From Henckelia pumila (taxonomy: Eukaryota; Streptophyta; Magnoliopsida; Lamiales; Gesneriaceae), in NCBI RefSeq assembly GCF_033568475.1, contig NW_027331831.1:310001-374000 (forward strand): a stretch of 64,000 nucleotides of DNA. Reading direction: 5' to 3'. The first letter of the stretch is position 1, and each line of letters opens with the position of its first letter. Of this stretch, positions 36,188 through 48,931 are shown piece by piece. The notes beneath the pieces are model-generated. The model saw nothing but the letters and a program-made list of their open reading frames with translations, searched no databases and had not been told where the DNA came from. Position numbers and translations under genes: made by a program.

Positions 36188-37198
36188 TGTTTCACAAAAT
36201 TATCCACTAAATGTCTCAAACAATAAGCATGGCCACTCCCAGGAAATAGTTGATTCACTGCCTTGATAATACTAGGATGTCTGTCCGAAAAAAATGTGAA
36301 CTCGTCGAATGAAATGCATTGATGAAAAATGAGCACACTTCTCAAATGATAACAAAACCAATCCCAGTTCACATCATTCTCAGCATCTACTACGACATAG
36401 GCAATTGTGAAAAGATCATCGTTTGCATCTTTTGACACAGCAACTAAGATACATCCTTTATACTTATTCTTTATATGAGTACCATCCAAAAAAATCAATG
36501 GCCTACAACCACTAACAAAACCAACAGCACATGCATGAAAACAAATGAACAACCTTCTGAATTTTTTGGTCAAATGATCAATATCACACTCAACAATACT
36601 ACCGGGATTAGTCTTTTTAACAGCATTACAGTACCATCGTAATCTATCATAGCATCCTTCATTTGTGCCATGAATATCATGCATCGCCAACTCTTTACCA
36701 TTCCAAAATTTGCGGTATTCTAACTCTACCCCAAATTCTCTTTGCAAGTCCTGCTGCATTGTAAAAGGACGATAAGAGGGCTCTCCTCTCAATTTTTTTT
36801 TTCACAACATTCGCTATCCAATACGCATCAGTTCTAGGATGCCCTCTACTACGTAGATTGTTATCACCACAACTATGCTTCAACATACATTTTCTGATGC
36901 CAAAAATATTGTCTGATTTATGTTTCGAACCATAAATTCTCCATTCACAACTCTTCTCAGTAAAAATGACAATAACCTTCTCACTGTCATTTTTAACATA
37001 CCCAAATGAACGTCTGGTAGCAACAGAATAGTTTTTCAAACATTTTCTAAATTCAGCAACACCCTCGAATGTTTTTCCTACACCACGAATGCAATTAACC
37101 CAGGCATCTATGTTATTGGAGCAAGGGGCCTTTTCAACCTCATTATCACTCCTCGACTGCATGTATTTCTCATCAACCCTTACCAGTTTAATATACAA
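36188..37198 (-). pseudogene. MULE transposase, N-terminal and catalytic exon
   Basis: Minus-strand coding for a Mutator-like (DDE) transposase. From 37198 an N-terminal DNA-binding region is seen (FRKCLKNYSVATRRSF, then CEWRIYGSKH and KHSCG). The frame shifts in a T/A homopolymer at about 36791-36800, and the second frame carries the catalytic part: LIFLDGTHIKNKYKG (first Asp), FFSDRHPSI (second Asp) and GHAYCLRHLVDNFVKQ. A canonical donor (CAG|GTAAATT) follows at 36187; the matching acceptor is at 16227. Element A therefore sits in a former intron of about 101 bp. The frameshift and later stops make it a pseudogene. The enzyme would have mobilised MULEs by cut-and-paste. Confidence 0.9.
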
Positions 37199-37407
37199 TT
37201 AATAATATGAAAAAGAACAACAACTACAAGAACAAATATAAAATATCTGCCAGATTTGTATTTGTTTCAAATAAATAACGAATTGATAATGAGTAAGAAC
37301 CAATCTTCAATATTTAACCTTTCGTTTTTAATTTCTTAAACATGGTACTAAAATATTATCAAAACAGAAGTACGAAATTGTGTTTAATAATAAATAAATG
37401 TAATATT

Positions 37408-37752
37408 TTACCTCCCATCATTCAAGTTGCCGAGGTGTTCGATTTTTTTCTCTGCCCTCAATTCAATTGTCGTAAGCTTTACACACATATGAAGATGAAT
37501 CATATTAAGGACATCATCATCATCGTTCAAAGACACAAGCATCTTATGCAATGGAGCTACGTAGTGAAGAATCATGGATTCCGGAGATATTTCTGCACAT
37601 TTTTTGCCTAGACTCATAAAAATATCCATCAAGCTACAACCACTGAAGATTGAGATGACAAACAATTGATTCTTACATTTGCAGCAACCCAAAAATGAAC
37701 GATTGCAAGGACCACTTTCAGATTCCATTTTAAAACTACAAAAACCAGACAC
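37408..37752 (-). pseudogene. Probable 5' exon of the MULE transposase
   Basis: A 114-residue minus-strand frame with a C-terminal stretch (ISPESMILHYVAPLHK, then LVSLNDDDDVLNMIHLH) resembling the N-terminal, PB1-like region of plant MULE transposases, where a 'dddv..m' motif is common. It lies 210 bp upstream of the next transposase exon on the same strand, but the splice junctions are not certain. Part of it lies within the segmental duplication described next. Confidence 0.55.
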
Positions 37753-38476
37753 ACAATAACAAATTCAATAACAATTACAGTAGGATTTAAAACTAAAACC
37801 ATTATATTAGGAATTAAAACATTAAAATAAAGAACAATGAGAAATACCAGCTAATCTATCACAAAATTCCATAAAATGATCTGCATTTCCAGTAACAGAC
37901 ATATAAAATGGATATTGTAAGCAAATTTGTAAAATTATCGCAATGCCCCAAATTAAACGCAACCTCAAAAATCATGACAAAATCTCAAACAATACCATAA
38001 ATCATGGATTTCGAAGATATTTCTGCACATTTTTTGCCCAAACTCACAAAAACATCCATCAAGCTACAACCTCTAAAGATTTAGATGACAGATTTCTTCT
38101 TTTATTTACAGCAACCCAAAAACGTAACATTACTTTAATCACCTTCATATTCCATTCTCAAACTACATAAACACAGGCTCAAAAATCAAAACATGATACA
38201 CTCATTCATAACACATTACACACAGACAAATACTACACGATAACAACTTCAAGAACAATTACAGTACGTTTTAAAACTAAAACCATTATATTAGGAATTA
38301 AAACATTATAATCGAGAACAATAGCAAATACCAGCTAATCTATCACAAAATGAACTGCATTCCCAATAACAGACGTGTAAAATAGATATTGTAAGAAAAT
38401 CTGTAAAATTATCGCAATGCCACAAATTAAATGCAACCTCTAAAATCATAACAAAATCTCAAACAATTCCATCGAT
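37571..38476. repeat. Tandem duplication of about 430 bp in the MULE 5' region
   Basis: 37571-38000 and 38001-38476 align along their length; both start ATCATGGATT, pass an 'atttctgcacattttttgcc' block and end near 'ctcaaacaat'. The second copy has more changes in the part corresponding to the exon. The duplication covers part of the 5' exon and upstream sequence of the transposase. Confidence 0.85.
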
Positions 38477-39066
38477 TCAGCATTTTAAACACGAAAACAA
38501 TACATCAATTTGGGACAATCTAATGTTCGCCCACGGTTTATAATATTTCAAATCGAAATTAAAACCTTCAAATCTAGGAAATATTGACTATGAGCACTGA
38601 GCACAAGGATTGACGGTTTTCTTCAGTCAACGCAGATCTACAAAGAAACCCAAGGCGATGGAAGGAAAGTACAGATCGTTCATTAATCCGATCTACAAAA
38701 AAAATGATGAAAATTACCGATCGTTCTTACTCTGATCGTTCTTCTTTACCTTTTTGTTTCTTTTTCTTTTTATATTTTCAAATAAGAGTAGAGGGTATTG
38801 TGGGGTTATCAAAGAAATTAGGGGTAATTTGGTCAATTGGTCACAAATAGGGAGCTCAAACATATTGCAGGCATTTGTCAGGAAGCTAGAACACAAATTC
38901 TCTTACACAGGGACTGAGGAATCATTTGAGTTTGCTAATGGGGATTTATCGAGACTTTCCCCTTATAAATCAATGAAAAAACTTTTTCCATCATTCATAT
39001 TTTTATAGTAAAAATAGATATACAGTACTCATGTACAGTTTTCTTTACAAGTACCAAATAGTATAT
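38477..39066. other. Spacer between the MULE relic and element D
   Basis: No gene is recognised. The stretch may include the 5' terminal inverted repeat of the MULE, but I could not match it with the 15-kb side. A short ORF at 38754 has no domain. Confidence 0.4.
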
Positions 39067-39092
39067 GGGGAGTGTTATTTACACTCCAAAAA

Positions 39093-40572
39093 GGAGTTAT
39101 TTGCACCAAACACCCCTATGAAATATTAAAAATTCACACTTCTCCCCTGTGAAATTTTAATAGGCATCTTCAACCCTAACCTTTTAAAAAATTAGCACAC
39201 TCGCCCCTTCAGATGAGTGATTGTTGCGCACGCACCCCTCTTGCAACTGGGCAAATATTTTGATATTTTTTTTGCATCAAATACCCCTATAAAATATTAA
39301 AAATGCATATTTTACCCCTGTAAAAATAATTTTTAAATCTATTAAACCCATAATACACAATATTATTAAAATCTAATTATAAAATATTTAGCAAACACTT
39401 TTTGTTTTATTAATTTTATTTTTAATTTTAAATTTATTATGATTATATAATTATTTTTTACAAAATATTATTATTTTATCTTGTTATCATTATTTTATTA
39501 AACTTTCTTCTTGTTTCCAACTTTTCCATTAAACATACATTCACAAACAAGTATTTAAATAATTTCAAGTACCAAAATATTGAACTAAACCGATAAGTTT
39601 AAACATATTGCTTTTTCGATTTAGGACTATATATTATGAACCAAAATTTAAATTTTTCGAGAATATGCATTGCACAATTTGTAATAAATAATAAAAAAAT
39701 AACATGCTTATATAATTCTAAATCAAAAAAGTAACATTCATGAACTTATCATTTGGTTTGGTATTTTTAGATATTTAAATCCTTATTTATGAATCATGTT
39801 TAATGAAAAAGTTGAAAACATGAAGTGATTTGATAAAATAATGATAAAGAGATAAAGTAATAATTTTTTAGAAATAAATTAATTATAAATTATAAATTTA
39901 AATTAAAAATTAAAAATAAATAAAATTAAAAATGTTTGAAAAATATTTTATAATTAGATCTTAATAAATATTATGTATTATTATTTAATGCAAATTCTGC
40001 AATGAATTTTAAAAAATTTAGATTTTGGTTCAAAAATCTATAATCTTAAATTGAAAAGTAATATGCATGAAATTATCATTTTGATTTAATATTTTGGTAC
40101 TTTTAGGTATTTAAATCTCGTTTATGAATGCATTTTTAATTGAAAAGTTGGAAATAAGAAGAAAGTTTAATAAAATAATGATAAGAAGATAAAATAATAA
40201 TATTTTTTTAAAAATAATTATATAATCATAATAAATTTAAAATTAAAAATAAATTAATTAAACGAAAAGTGTTTGCTAAATATTTTATAATTAGATTTTA
40301 ATAAAAATTGTGTGTTATGAGTTGAATAGATTTAAAAATTATTTTCACAGGGTTCAAATATGCATTTTTAATATTTCACAGGGGTATTTGGTGCAAAACA
40401 AATATCAAAATCTTTGCTCAGTATGAGGGGCGCGTGCGCAAAAATCACTCATCTGAAGGGGCGAGTGTGCTAATTTTTTAAAAGGTCAAGGTTGAAAATG
40501 TCTATTAATATTTCACAGGGGAGAAGTGTGCATTTTTAATATTTCACAGGGGTGTTTGGTACAAATAACTCC
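39093..40572. mobile_element. Element E: long-TIR (foldback-like) DNA element inserted in the end of D
   Basis: 1480 bp. The ends GGAGTTATTTGCACCAAACA and its inverted partner start arms of several hundred bp (left to about 39600, right from about 40060). It is flanked by a perfect 8-bp duplication TCCAAAAA (39085-39092 and 40573-40580). The right arm of D lacks this insertion and shows the near-intact empty site. The right-arm block 40058-40325 is also present as a direct, diverged copy at 39730-39985. No transposase is present. Confidence 0.85.
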
Positions 40573-41179
40573 TCCAAAAAATGTTAAAAACACTCCACTT
40601 CATATAATTAATCAATTTTTAGACAAATTTATCCTTGCATATACTTTTCTTAAATTATGATATCTTGATTATCTAAAAAAAATCTAAATATAAAATATTT
40701 TTACATTAAATTTTATTTTACAAATCAAATAAAAATTTAATATTTTAAGAAATTGCCATATTTTTAATAACATAAATAAAATAAAATATTTTTTATTTTA
40801 TACAAATAAAATATAAAATGACAAAAAAAATTATACCGATGCATATAAAATTTTGGTTACTTTTTTATTCAAGATATATAAAGGTACCAAAATTTTGCTA
40901 ATCTAACATGGCAATAAAAATATATATATTTACATTATATTTTAAATCATAGAATAACGTTTTTCTTAAAAAAAATTAATTTATTAATTTTTATAAATTT
41001 TCAATTAAATTATATATGTAACATGTTTAATATATATAAAATATCCATTGGTTTTCCATCTAAATAAAATTTGTTCATGTTCAAACAACTTTTTAGAATT
41101 AATTTTTTATTGCACTAATTTTATTTCCAATAATCAAAATAGAAAATCTGAATATTTAAAATGTGTACAATATAAATAT

Positions 41180-43153
41180 TGTAAGGCCCGGGATTATTTA
41201 ATTTTAATCCGAGAATATTTAATTTGGAAATATTTAGAGTTTAGAATTAAATTCTAATATTCTTAAATTGGAAAGGATTGAAATTGAATTAAATCGCTTT
41301 TTCGGGGACTGAATTGCAAATAGTCAAAAGTTCAGGGACTAAACTGCAAATATGATATATATATCTCAATTTCCACTTGAATTAAGCTGAATACACGTGC
41401 ATATCAGATTTTGGAAAGGAAAAGAAACAGAGGAATCGTCCAAACCTTCAAGAACTCCATTTTCGTCCCGTTCAAGCTTCGATAACTTGCGTTCCGGTTA
41501 TCAGAAATTCCAGATAAATATATATCTGCGATCACAGCTCCGAGACCTTCGATTTGGTACATGTTTTATTCACATATCTCAGATTTTATTTTTATGTGAA
41601 AGATGGAAAATTATGATTTTATCATATATGCGTATATCAGCTGTACCGATCGTGTATTTGCAGACGGTTCGGAAAAAGACTGTCGTTTGGATTTTATATG
41701 AATTTGGGAAGAATAATTCGAACACTACCATGTTTGATTGATACTGATTTTTATGGTAATGAGATGATATGTTAGAGATTATAAGTTATCTGGATTGTTG
41801 GATTGATTTGGATATTGTTTGGTTTACCAGTTTTAGCCGTTATGCCGTCGATTTGCAAAATGTCAAGACTTTGATATTGTTGATTGAACGAAGCATGGTT
41901 TGAATGGCATCTGATCTTGTTAATTATTCGATATGTAATTTATCAGCTTTCTATCGAAGTTGCCGAACTCGAGATCTCCGAGTCAAACCGAGAAGGATTT
42001 GAAGCAAGGTTTGCTAGCATTTGCACTTGAGATTGAGTTGAGAAGTGGAGCAACCTTTTGATATGAATTTTCATTGATGTACTTGCAGATTTGAAGTACT
42101 TTCAGACGTGACATAGAAAGGTATAAATGACAGCAAATCCAGATGGGATAGAACGCTTGAAATAGCTTTCATTTCAAGTATTCCCATGTCAATCACATAC
42201 TTGTTTCTTTATATTTCTTATGTGATTATTTGTTTGTACTGCTTTGTTTGCATATATGTTTAGTTGTTCAAGATGTGTTTTATAGCTTTTAATGCATACA
42301 GCTTATGTTGCATTCATCTTGAACTCCAGCCTTAATAGCACAGAGGGCAGCCATCGCCTAGAGTGCAGATGACGTTTGGAGAGCTGTAGTGAGTGACATG
42401 GACTGTAAATTTATTTCTAGAGTCAGCTTAACTCATGGCACAGAATATGGATTTATGTTCAGAGCCAGAAGACTCACTATAGTTGTACCAAAGTCAGATG
42501 ACTAAAATACTTGATGCCGCCTCGAATGGGAGTATCGGTGGTTTGATAGTTATTTTATTCCTCGGGATCCCAAAGAACTAAGTTTTATTGATATCAGCTT
42601 GATAGCCTTCCTTTGCCATTTGCATTGCATTCACGTTTATTATCTCGCGTTTAAAGTTGTTTATACTGGGATTTTATTCTCACCGGAGTTATCCGGCTAT
42701 TGCTTTGTTTTGTATGTGTGCATGGCAATAGGTGGGGTAGGAGCTAGTCAGAAAAGACAAGGATAGCTCGAGATTGAGGCATAGCAAGTGAGGACACGGG
42801 CTTAAGTAGCACGACTTGTACTTTATGTTGTTGAACCATGCTAGAAGTGATACAAGAACTTTGTATATTATGGCTTGAATACATGCTAGTTTATGTTTAT
42901 TATGTTTAGAAGCTTGTAAGACGTTATAAGATAGCATGTATTTGATTTTGTAGCATGTATAAAAGATTATGACTTGTTTATCCATTCTTTGGCAACAGAT
43001 TTTTGATAGCATATTCCCCGATCGAGCGAGACCCTACCTTTTAAAACAAAAATTTTTTTTTTAGCTCTTGTTTCTTTAATTCTTTTAAGTACTTGTTTAT
43101 TGTTAATTACAATAAATTGCCCTAAGATAAGATTAGCAACCCGGGTCCCCACA
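41180..43153 (+). repeat. 5' LTR of element C
   Basis: 1974 bp, TG...CA. A TATATATAT run at 41356-41364 is a possible TATA box. A 114-codon frame at 41397-41741 recurs in all three LTR copies but has no domain and is treated as chance. The 3' third has the motif order (ctcggatccc, ggcacc block, polyT) also seen in LTR A, suggesting shared ancestry. Confidence 0.95.
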
Positions 43154-43158
43154 ATAGG

Positions 43159-43170
43159 TGGTATCAGAGC
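43159..43170 (+). other. Primer binding site of element C (initiator tRNA-Met)
   Basis: TGGTATCAGAGC starts 5 bp after the LTR and matches the plant initiator tRNA-Met primer site fully. Confidence 0.9.
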
Positions 43171-43489
43171 ATAAGTTTCTGGAATGAGATAGAAGTTGAT
43201 GAGCGGGGCAGATTGAGTCTGTTTGATTGTTTAATATTGCATGAGAGTACATGTTATATCTGATTATGTGCATTATCTGCTAGCATGCTTTATATATAGC
43301 AATAATTATGTGATTGCATGATTATGTGCTTTTATTGCTACTGCATGCTATATATGCAATTATGTTCCAGAATATCCTCAGTCAGAACCTGAATTCTCAT
43401 GAGAATGCATGAGAATGCTTATCAGAGAAGGATGGAATAAATTTCTGCATATTATATTGTTTATGCACTAATCTGTTTGACAATCAGAT

Positions 43490-44452
43490 ATGCCTCCCCG
43501 TAAAGCACCGGTCATTAGACAGCCATTAGTGGTTCCTCCAGCTGAACCAGTACAAGTACCACCGCCAATTGTTGAAACTCAGAATGCACAGGGTAGTACA
43601 TCTACTGACCCGTTGGATCCTACTGCTACTCCAATGGAGACTTTGTTAAAGCGATTTCAGTCATTCAAACCGCCAAAACTGAAAGGAACAGAAAACTCAG
43701 TTGATTGTGAAAATTGGCTTGAAGATATAGAACAACTATTTGAATCACTTGACTATACAGATGATCGTCGTATCCGACTGGTAATACATCAACTTCATGA
43801 AGTTGCCAAAAGTTGGTGGATTACTACCAAACGGACATTGGAACAACGAGGTACGATTATCACCTGGACTGTATTTAAAACTGAGTTCTATCAACGTTTC
43901 TTTCCAGTCTCCTACAGGAAGGATAAGGGTGCTGAATTTGCCAATCTAAGGCAAGGTAATTTGAATATCGAGGAATATGTGGCCAAATTTTCAAGTCTTT
44001 TGAAGTTTGCACCACATATAGCAGCTATTGATGAAGCAATGGCGGATCAGTTTATCAATGGCCTTAATCCAGATGTGTTTACCTTGGTGAACAGTGGACG
44101 ACCAAATACTTTTGCTGATGCCTTGAACAAAGCTAAGGGAGCCGAAGCAGGTATTTTGCGACAAATAGGAACACCGTTTATTCCACAGCCCCAGCCTGTA
44201 TCAGCTTTCATTCCACAGAATCCGCCACAGTTTCAGCAAACATCTCCCAGATTTGAGGGAGGAAGCAGTGGCAGAAAGGATTCTAGATTCAGGCCAAAGG
44301 GAAAGCAATTTAAGAAGCCAGGTAGTAATTCTTCAAGTTCTAGTGGACAGAGACAGTTTGGGGCAGGTCAGAGAACTGGTGAATCAGGAGCATTCTGTTT
44401 TAAGTGTGGTGGAAAACATTCAAGTGATCAGTGCAAGGGTGATACCACCTAT
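43490..44452 (+). pseudogene. Element C gag, N-terminal part
   Basis: It starts MPPRKAPVIRQP and runs through the gag domain (ATPMETLLKRFQSFKPP to GLNPDVFTLVNSG), an F/Q/P-rich linker, a basic segment and the first Cys motif (CFKCGGKHSSDQC). The frame is cut after the Tyr codon at 44450-44452 by segment C'. The next natural codon, Cys of the CCHC knuckle, is found at 49389. As read now, translation would run seven codons into the inverted LTR and stop at 44473. Confidence 0.92.
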
Positions 44453-46416
44453 TGTGGGGACCCGGGTTGCTAATCTTATCTTAGGGCAATTTATTGTAAT
44501 TAACAATTAAACAAGTACTTAAAAGAATTAAAGAAACAAGAGCTAAATTTTTTTTTTTTTTTTTAAACAAGGCAAGGTCTCGCTCGATCGGGGAATATGC
44601 TATCAAAAATCTGCTGCCAAAGAATGGATAAACAAGTCATAATCTTTTATACATGCTACAAAATCAAATACATGCTATCTTATAACGTCTTACAAACTTC
44701 TAAACATAATAAACATAAACTAGCATGTATTCAAGCCATAATATACAAAGTTCTTGTATCACTTCTAGCATGGTTCAACAACATAAAGTACAAGTCGTGC
44801 TACTTAAGCCCGTGTCCTCACATGCTATGCCTCAATCTCGAGCTATCCTTGTTTTTTCTGACTAGCTCCTGCCCCACCTATTGCCATGCACACATACAAA
44901 ACAAAGCAATAGCCGGATAACTACGGTGAGAATAAAATCCCAGTATAAACAACTTTAAACGCGAGATAATAAACGTGAATGCAATGCAAATAGCAAAGGA
45001 AGGCTATCAAGCTGATATCAATAAAACTTAGTTCTTTGGGATCCCGAGGAATAAAATAACTATCAAACCACCGATACTCCCATTCGAGGCGGCATCAAGT
45101 ATTTTAGTCCTCTGACTTTGGTACAACTATAGTGAGTCTTCTGGCTCTGAACATAAATCCATATTCTGTGCCATGAGTCAAGCTGACTCTAGAAATAAAT
45201 TTACAGTCCATGCCACTCACTACAGCTCTCCAAACGTCATCTGCACTCTAGGCGATGGCTGCCCTCTGTGCTATTAAGGCTGGAGTTCAAGATGAATGCA
45301 ACATAAGTTGTATGCATTAAAAGCTATAAAACACATCTTGAACAACTAAGCATATAAGCAAACAAAGCAGTACAAACAAATAATCACATAAGAAAGATAA
45401 AGAAACAAGTATGTGATTGACATGAGAATACTTGAAATGAAAGCTATTTCAAGCGTTCTATCCCATCTGGATTTGCTATCATTTATACCTTTCTATGTCA
45501 CGTCTGAAAGTACTTCAAATCTGCAAGTACATCAATGAAAATTCATATCAAAAGGTTGCTCCACTTCTCAACTCAATCTCAAGTGCAAATGCTAGCAAAC
45601 CTTGCTTCAAATCCTTCTCGGTTTGACTCGGAGATCTCGAGTTCGGCAACTTCGATAGAAAGCTGATAAATTACATATCGAATAATTAACAAGATCAGAT
45701 GCCATTCAAACCATGCTTCGTTCAATCAACAATATCAAAGTCTTGACATTTTGCAAATCGACGGCATAACGGCTAAAACCGGCAATCCAAACAATATCCA
45801 AATCAATCCAACAATCCAGATAACTTATAATCTCTAACATATCATCTCATTACCATAAAAATCAGTATCAATCAAACATGGTAGTGTTCGAATTATTCTT
45901 CCCCAATTCATATAAAATCCGAACGACAGTCTTTTTCCGAACCGTCTGCGAATACACGATCGGTACAGCTGATATACGCATATATGATAAAATCATAATT
46001 TTCCATCTTTCACATAAAAATAAAATCTGAGATATGTGAATAAAACATGTACCAAATCGAAGGTCTCGGAGCTGTGATCGCAGATATATATTTATCTGGA
46101 ATTTCTGATAACCGGAACGCAAGTTATCGAAGCTTGAACGGGACGAAAATGGAGTTCTTGAAGGTTTGGACGATTCCTCTGTTTCTTTTCCTTTCCAAAA
46201 TCTGATATGCACGTGTATTCAGCTTAATTCAAGTGGAAATTGAGATATATATATCATATTTGCAGTTTAGTCCCTGAACCTTTGACTATTTGCAATTCAG
46301 TCCCCGGAAAAGTGATTTAATTCAATTTCAATCCTTTCCAATTTAATAATATTAGAATTTAATTCTAAACTCTAAATATTCCCAAATTAAATATTCTCGG
46401 ATTAAAATTAAATAAT
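44453..46416 (-). repeat. Inverted LTR of segment C'
   Basis: About 1964 bp, reverse complement of the LTRs of element C and sharing several variant bases with the 3' LTR rather than the 5' one. Its pol-side end lacks the terminal 13 bp (TGTAAGGCCCGGA), so the polypurine tract runs straight into the LTR interior. The gag-side terminus is complete. Confidence 0.9.
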
Positions 46417-46527
46417 TTTCTCCCCCACTAAGACATGAGTTCGTCCTCGAAATCATAAGCAAGCTGTATAGACAATCTGTATACACATAAGATAATGAAA
46501 TAGCATAAAACAAAATAAGAACTCACA

Positions 46528-48931
46528 TCAATGAAATAACTCTGGAAATCTCTGTCTCATGTCTGACTCAGTCTCCCAAGTCGCTTCTTCTGTGCCATGT
46601 CGACTCCATTGAACCTTGACTAGCTGAATGGTTTTATTTCTGAGCTGTTTTTCTTTGCGGTCAAGAAGCTGAATAGGCTGCTCAAAATAACTGAGTGTCT
46701 CGTCAAGTTCAGCTTCATCAGGCTGGAGAATATGGGAAGGATCAGGCTGATACTTCCGCAGCATAGAGACATGGAATACATCATGAATACCAGACAAAGA
46801 TGGAGGAAGAGCAAGTCGATAAGCAAGATCGCCTATCTTCTCGATAATCTCATATGGACCGATAAAACGTGGAGATAACTTTCCTCTCTTTCCAAATCTG
46901 ACCGTACCTCTAAACGGAGAAATCTTCAAGAAAACTCTGTCTCCCTGATCAAAAGATAGAGGTCGTCGTCTGATATTTGCATACTTTGCTTGTCTATCCT
47001 GAGCTGTTTTCATTATTTTCTGAATAAGCTTTACTTTCTCTGTCATTTCTCGGATCATATCAGGCCCAACATCAGGAACATCTGAGATATCATCCCAGTA
47101 CAACGGTGATCTGCATTTCTTTCCGTGCAATGCTTCAAAAGGAGCCATCTCAATGCTCGTTTGATAGCTGTTATTATAAGAGAATTCTGCAAGTGGTAAT
47201 GAATCTTGCCAACTAGTACCAAAATCTAGTACTAAAGCTCTCAACATATCCTCAAGTGTCTGGATAGTCCGCTCTGACTGTCCGTCTGTTTGAGGATGAT
47301 AATCTGTACTCAGATGCAATTGAGTACCAAGAGCTTGTTGCAAGCTATGCCAAAAGTGTGATGTAAATCTAGGGTCTCGATCTGAAACAATAGATTTAGG
47401 CACACCATGTAATCTTACCACTTCTCTGACGTAGATTTCTGCCATCTGATCATGTCTGTGCGTCATTCTGTACGGAATAAAACATGCTGATTTCGTCAAA
47501 CGATCAATAATCACCCAAATGGCATCGCACCCTCTGGATGAACGTGGTAGCTGTGTAACGAAATCCATGGAAATGTGATCCCATTTCCATTCTGGAACTG
47601 ATAGACTCTGCAATAGACCACCTGGTTTCTTTCTTTCTGCTTTTACCTGTTGGCAATTCAAACATCTGGCTACAAATTCAGTCACATCTGACTTCATTTG
47701 TTTCCACCAATACTGCATTTTCAAATCATTATACATTTTTCTGCCACCAGGATGAATACTGAATCGACTATTGTGAGCCTCTTTCAAGATTTGTTGTTTC
47801 AAAGCTGAAACATCTGGAATAACAAGTCTGTTATTCACATATAACACATTATCAGCACTGACCTGATATTCAGATTGATGTCCAGATCTGACCATAGCAA
47901 TCGAATTCTGAATATTCTGATCCTCTTTCTGTGCTTCTTTGATTCGTATCAAAAGTTCTGGCTCAGCTCGTATAGCACAAACACAGATAGGGTGCATATC
48001 TGTTGCAAATATTAATCCAGAAAGACAACAATCTTCCACCATTTGAGATACACCTATCGTAGACAAGGATAAAGAATATACCTTTCTACTTAAGGCGTCC
48101 GCAGCTGCATTAGATTTTCCTGGATAATATTTAATCTCGCAATCGAAATCTTTCAATAAATCAAGCCATCTACGCTGTCTCATATTCAATTCTGATTGCG
48201 AAAAAAGATATTTCAAACTTTTGTGATCTGAAAAGATTTCAAACTTCTCACCATAAAGATAATGTCGCCATATCTTCAATGCAAAGACAATAGCGGCAAG
48301 CTCCAGATCATGGATAGGATATCGAGTCTCGTGTGGCTTTAACTGTCTCGAAGCATAAGCGATAACATGACCTCTCTGCATAAGCACACAACCCAGACCC
48401 TTGTGAGAAGCATCACAATATACAACAAAATCACATGTACCTGATGGAATCGTCAAGACAGGTGCACTTGTAAGCCTTTTCTTCAACTCTAAGAAACTAG
48501 TTTCACAGGCTTCAGTCCAGACATACGGCTTATTCTTCTGAGTCAGTTGCGTAATAGGCTTCGCAATGCTGGAAAAATCTCTGATAAAACGTCTATAATA
48601 ACCTGCCAAGCCCATAAAACTCCGTATTTCTGGTACTGATGTAGGTCTAGGCCAATTCAATACAGCCTCGACCTTGCTTGAATCCACTGAAATCCCATCA
48701 CCTGAAATAATATGCCCAAGAAACACAACTTTCTGCAACCAAAATTCACATTTCGATAACTTAGCATATAATTTCTCATTTCTCAAAGTCTGTAAAATGA
48801 GTCGGAGATGTTCAGCATGCTCATGTACATTCTTGGAATAGATCAAGATATCATCGATAAAAATAATGACAAAGTCATCCAAATATTTCTGAAATACCCG
48901 ATTCATCAATCCCATAAATACTGCAGGAGCA
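46528..48931 (-). pseudogene. Inverted 3' part of pol in segment C'
   Basis: An open frame of 795 codons from 48915 on the minus strand, beginning inside RT just before FIDDILIYS (MGLMNRVFQ). It continues through RNase H ([15 protein letters not shown]), the integrase zinc region and core ([19 protein letters not shown]) to the C-terminal [18 protein letters not shown]. No stop was seen, in contrast to the plus-strand pol of C, but the N-terminal half of RT, protease and gag are missing, so no complete polyprotein is possible. It is an inverted copy of about 50610-53012. Confidence 0.92.

Noticed and set aside
41397..41741. 114-codon ORF conserved in all three LTR copies of the C family
   Set aside because: It lies inside an LTR, has no domain, and the copies are no more similar to each other than the rest of the LTR; there is no sign of selection.
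42689..43012. 107-codon minus-strand ORF, also in the other LTR copies of the C family
   Set aside because: It is antisense to the LTR end, with no recognisable domain.
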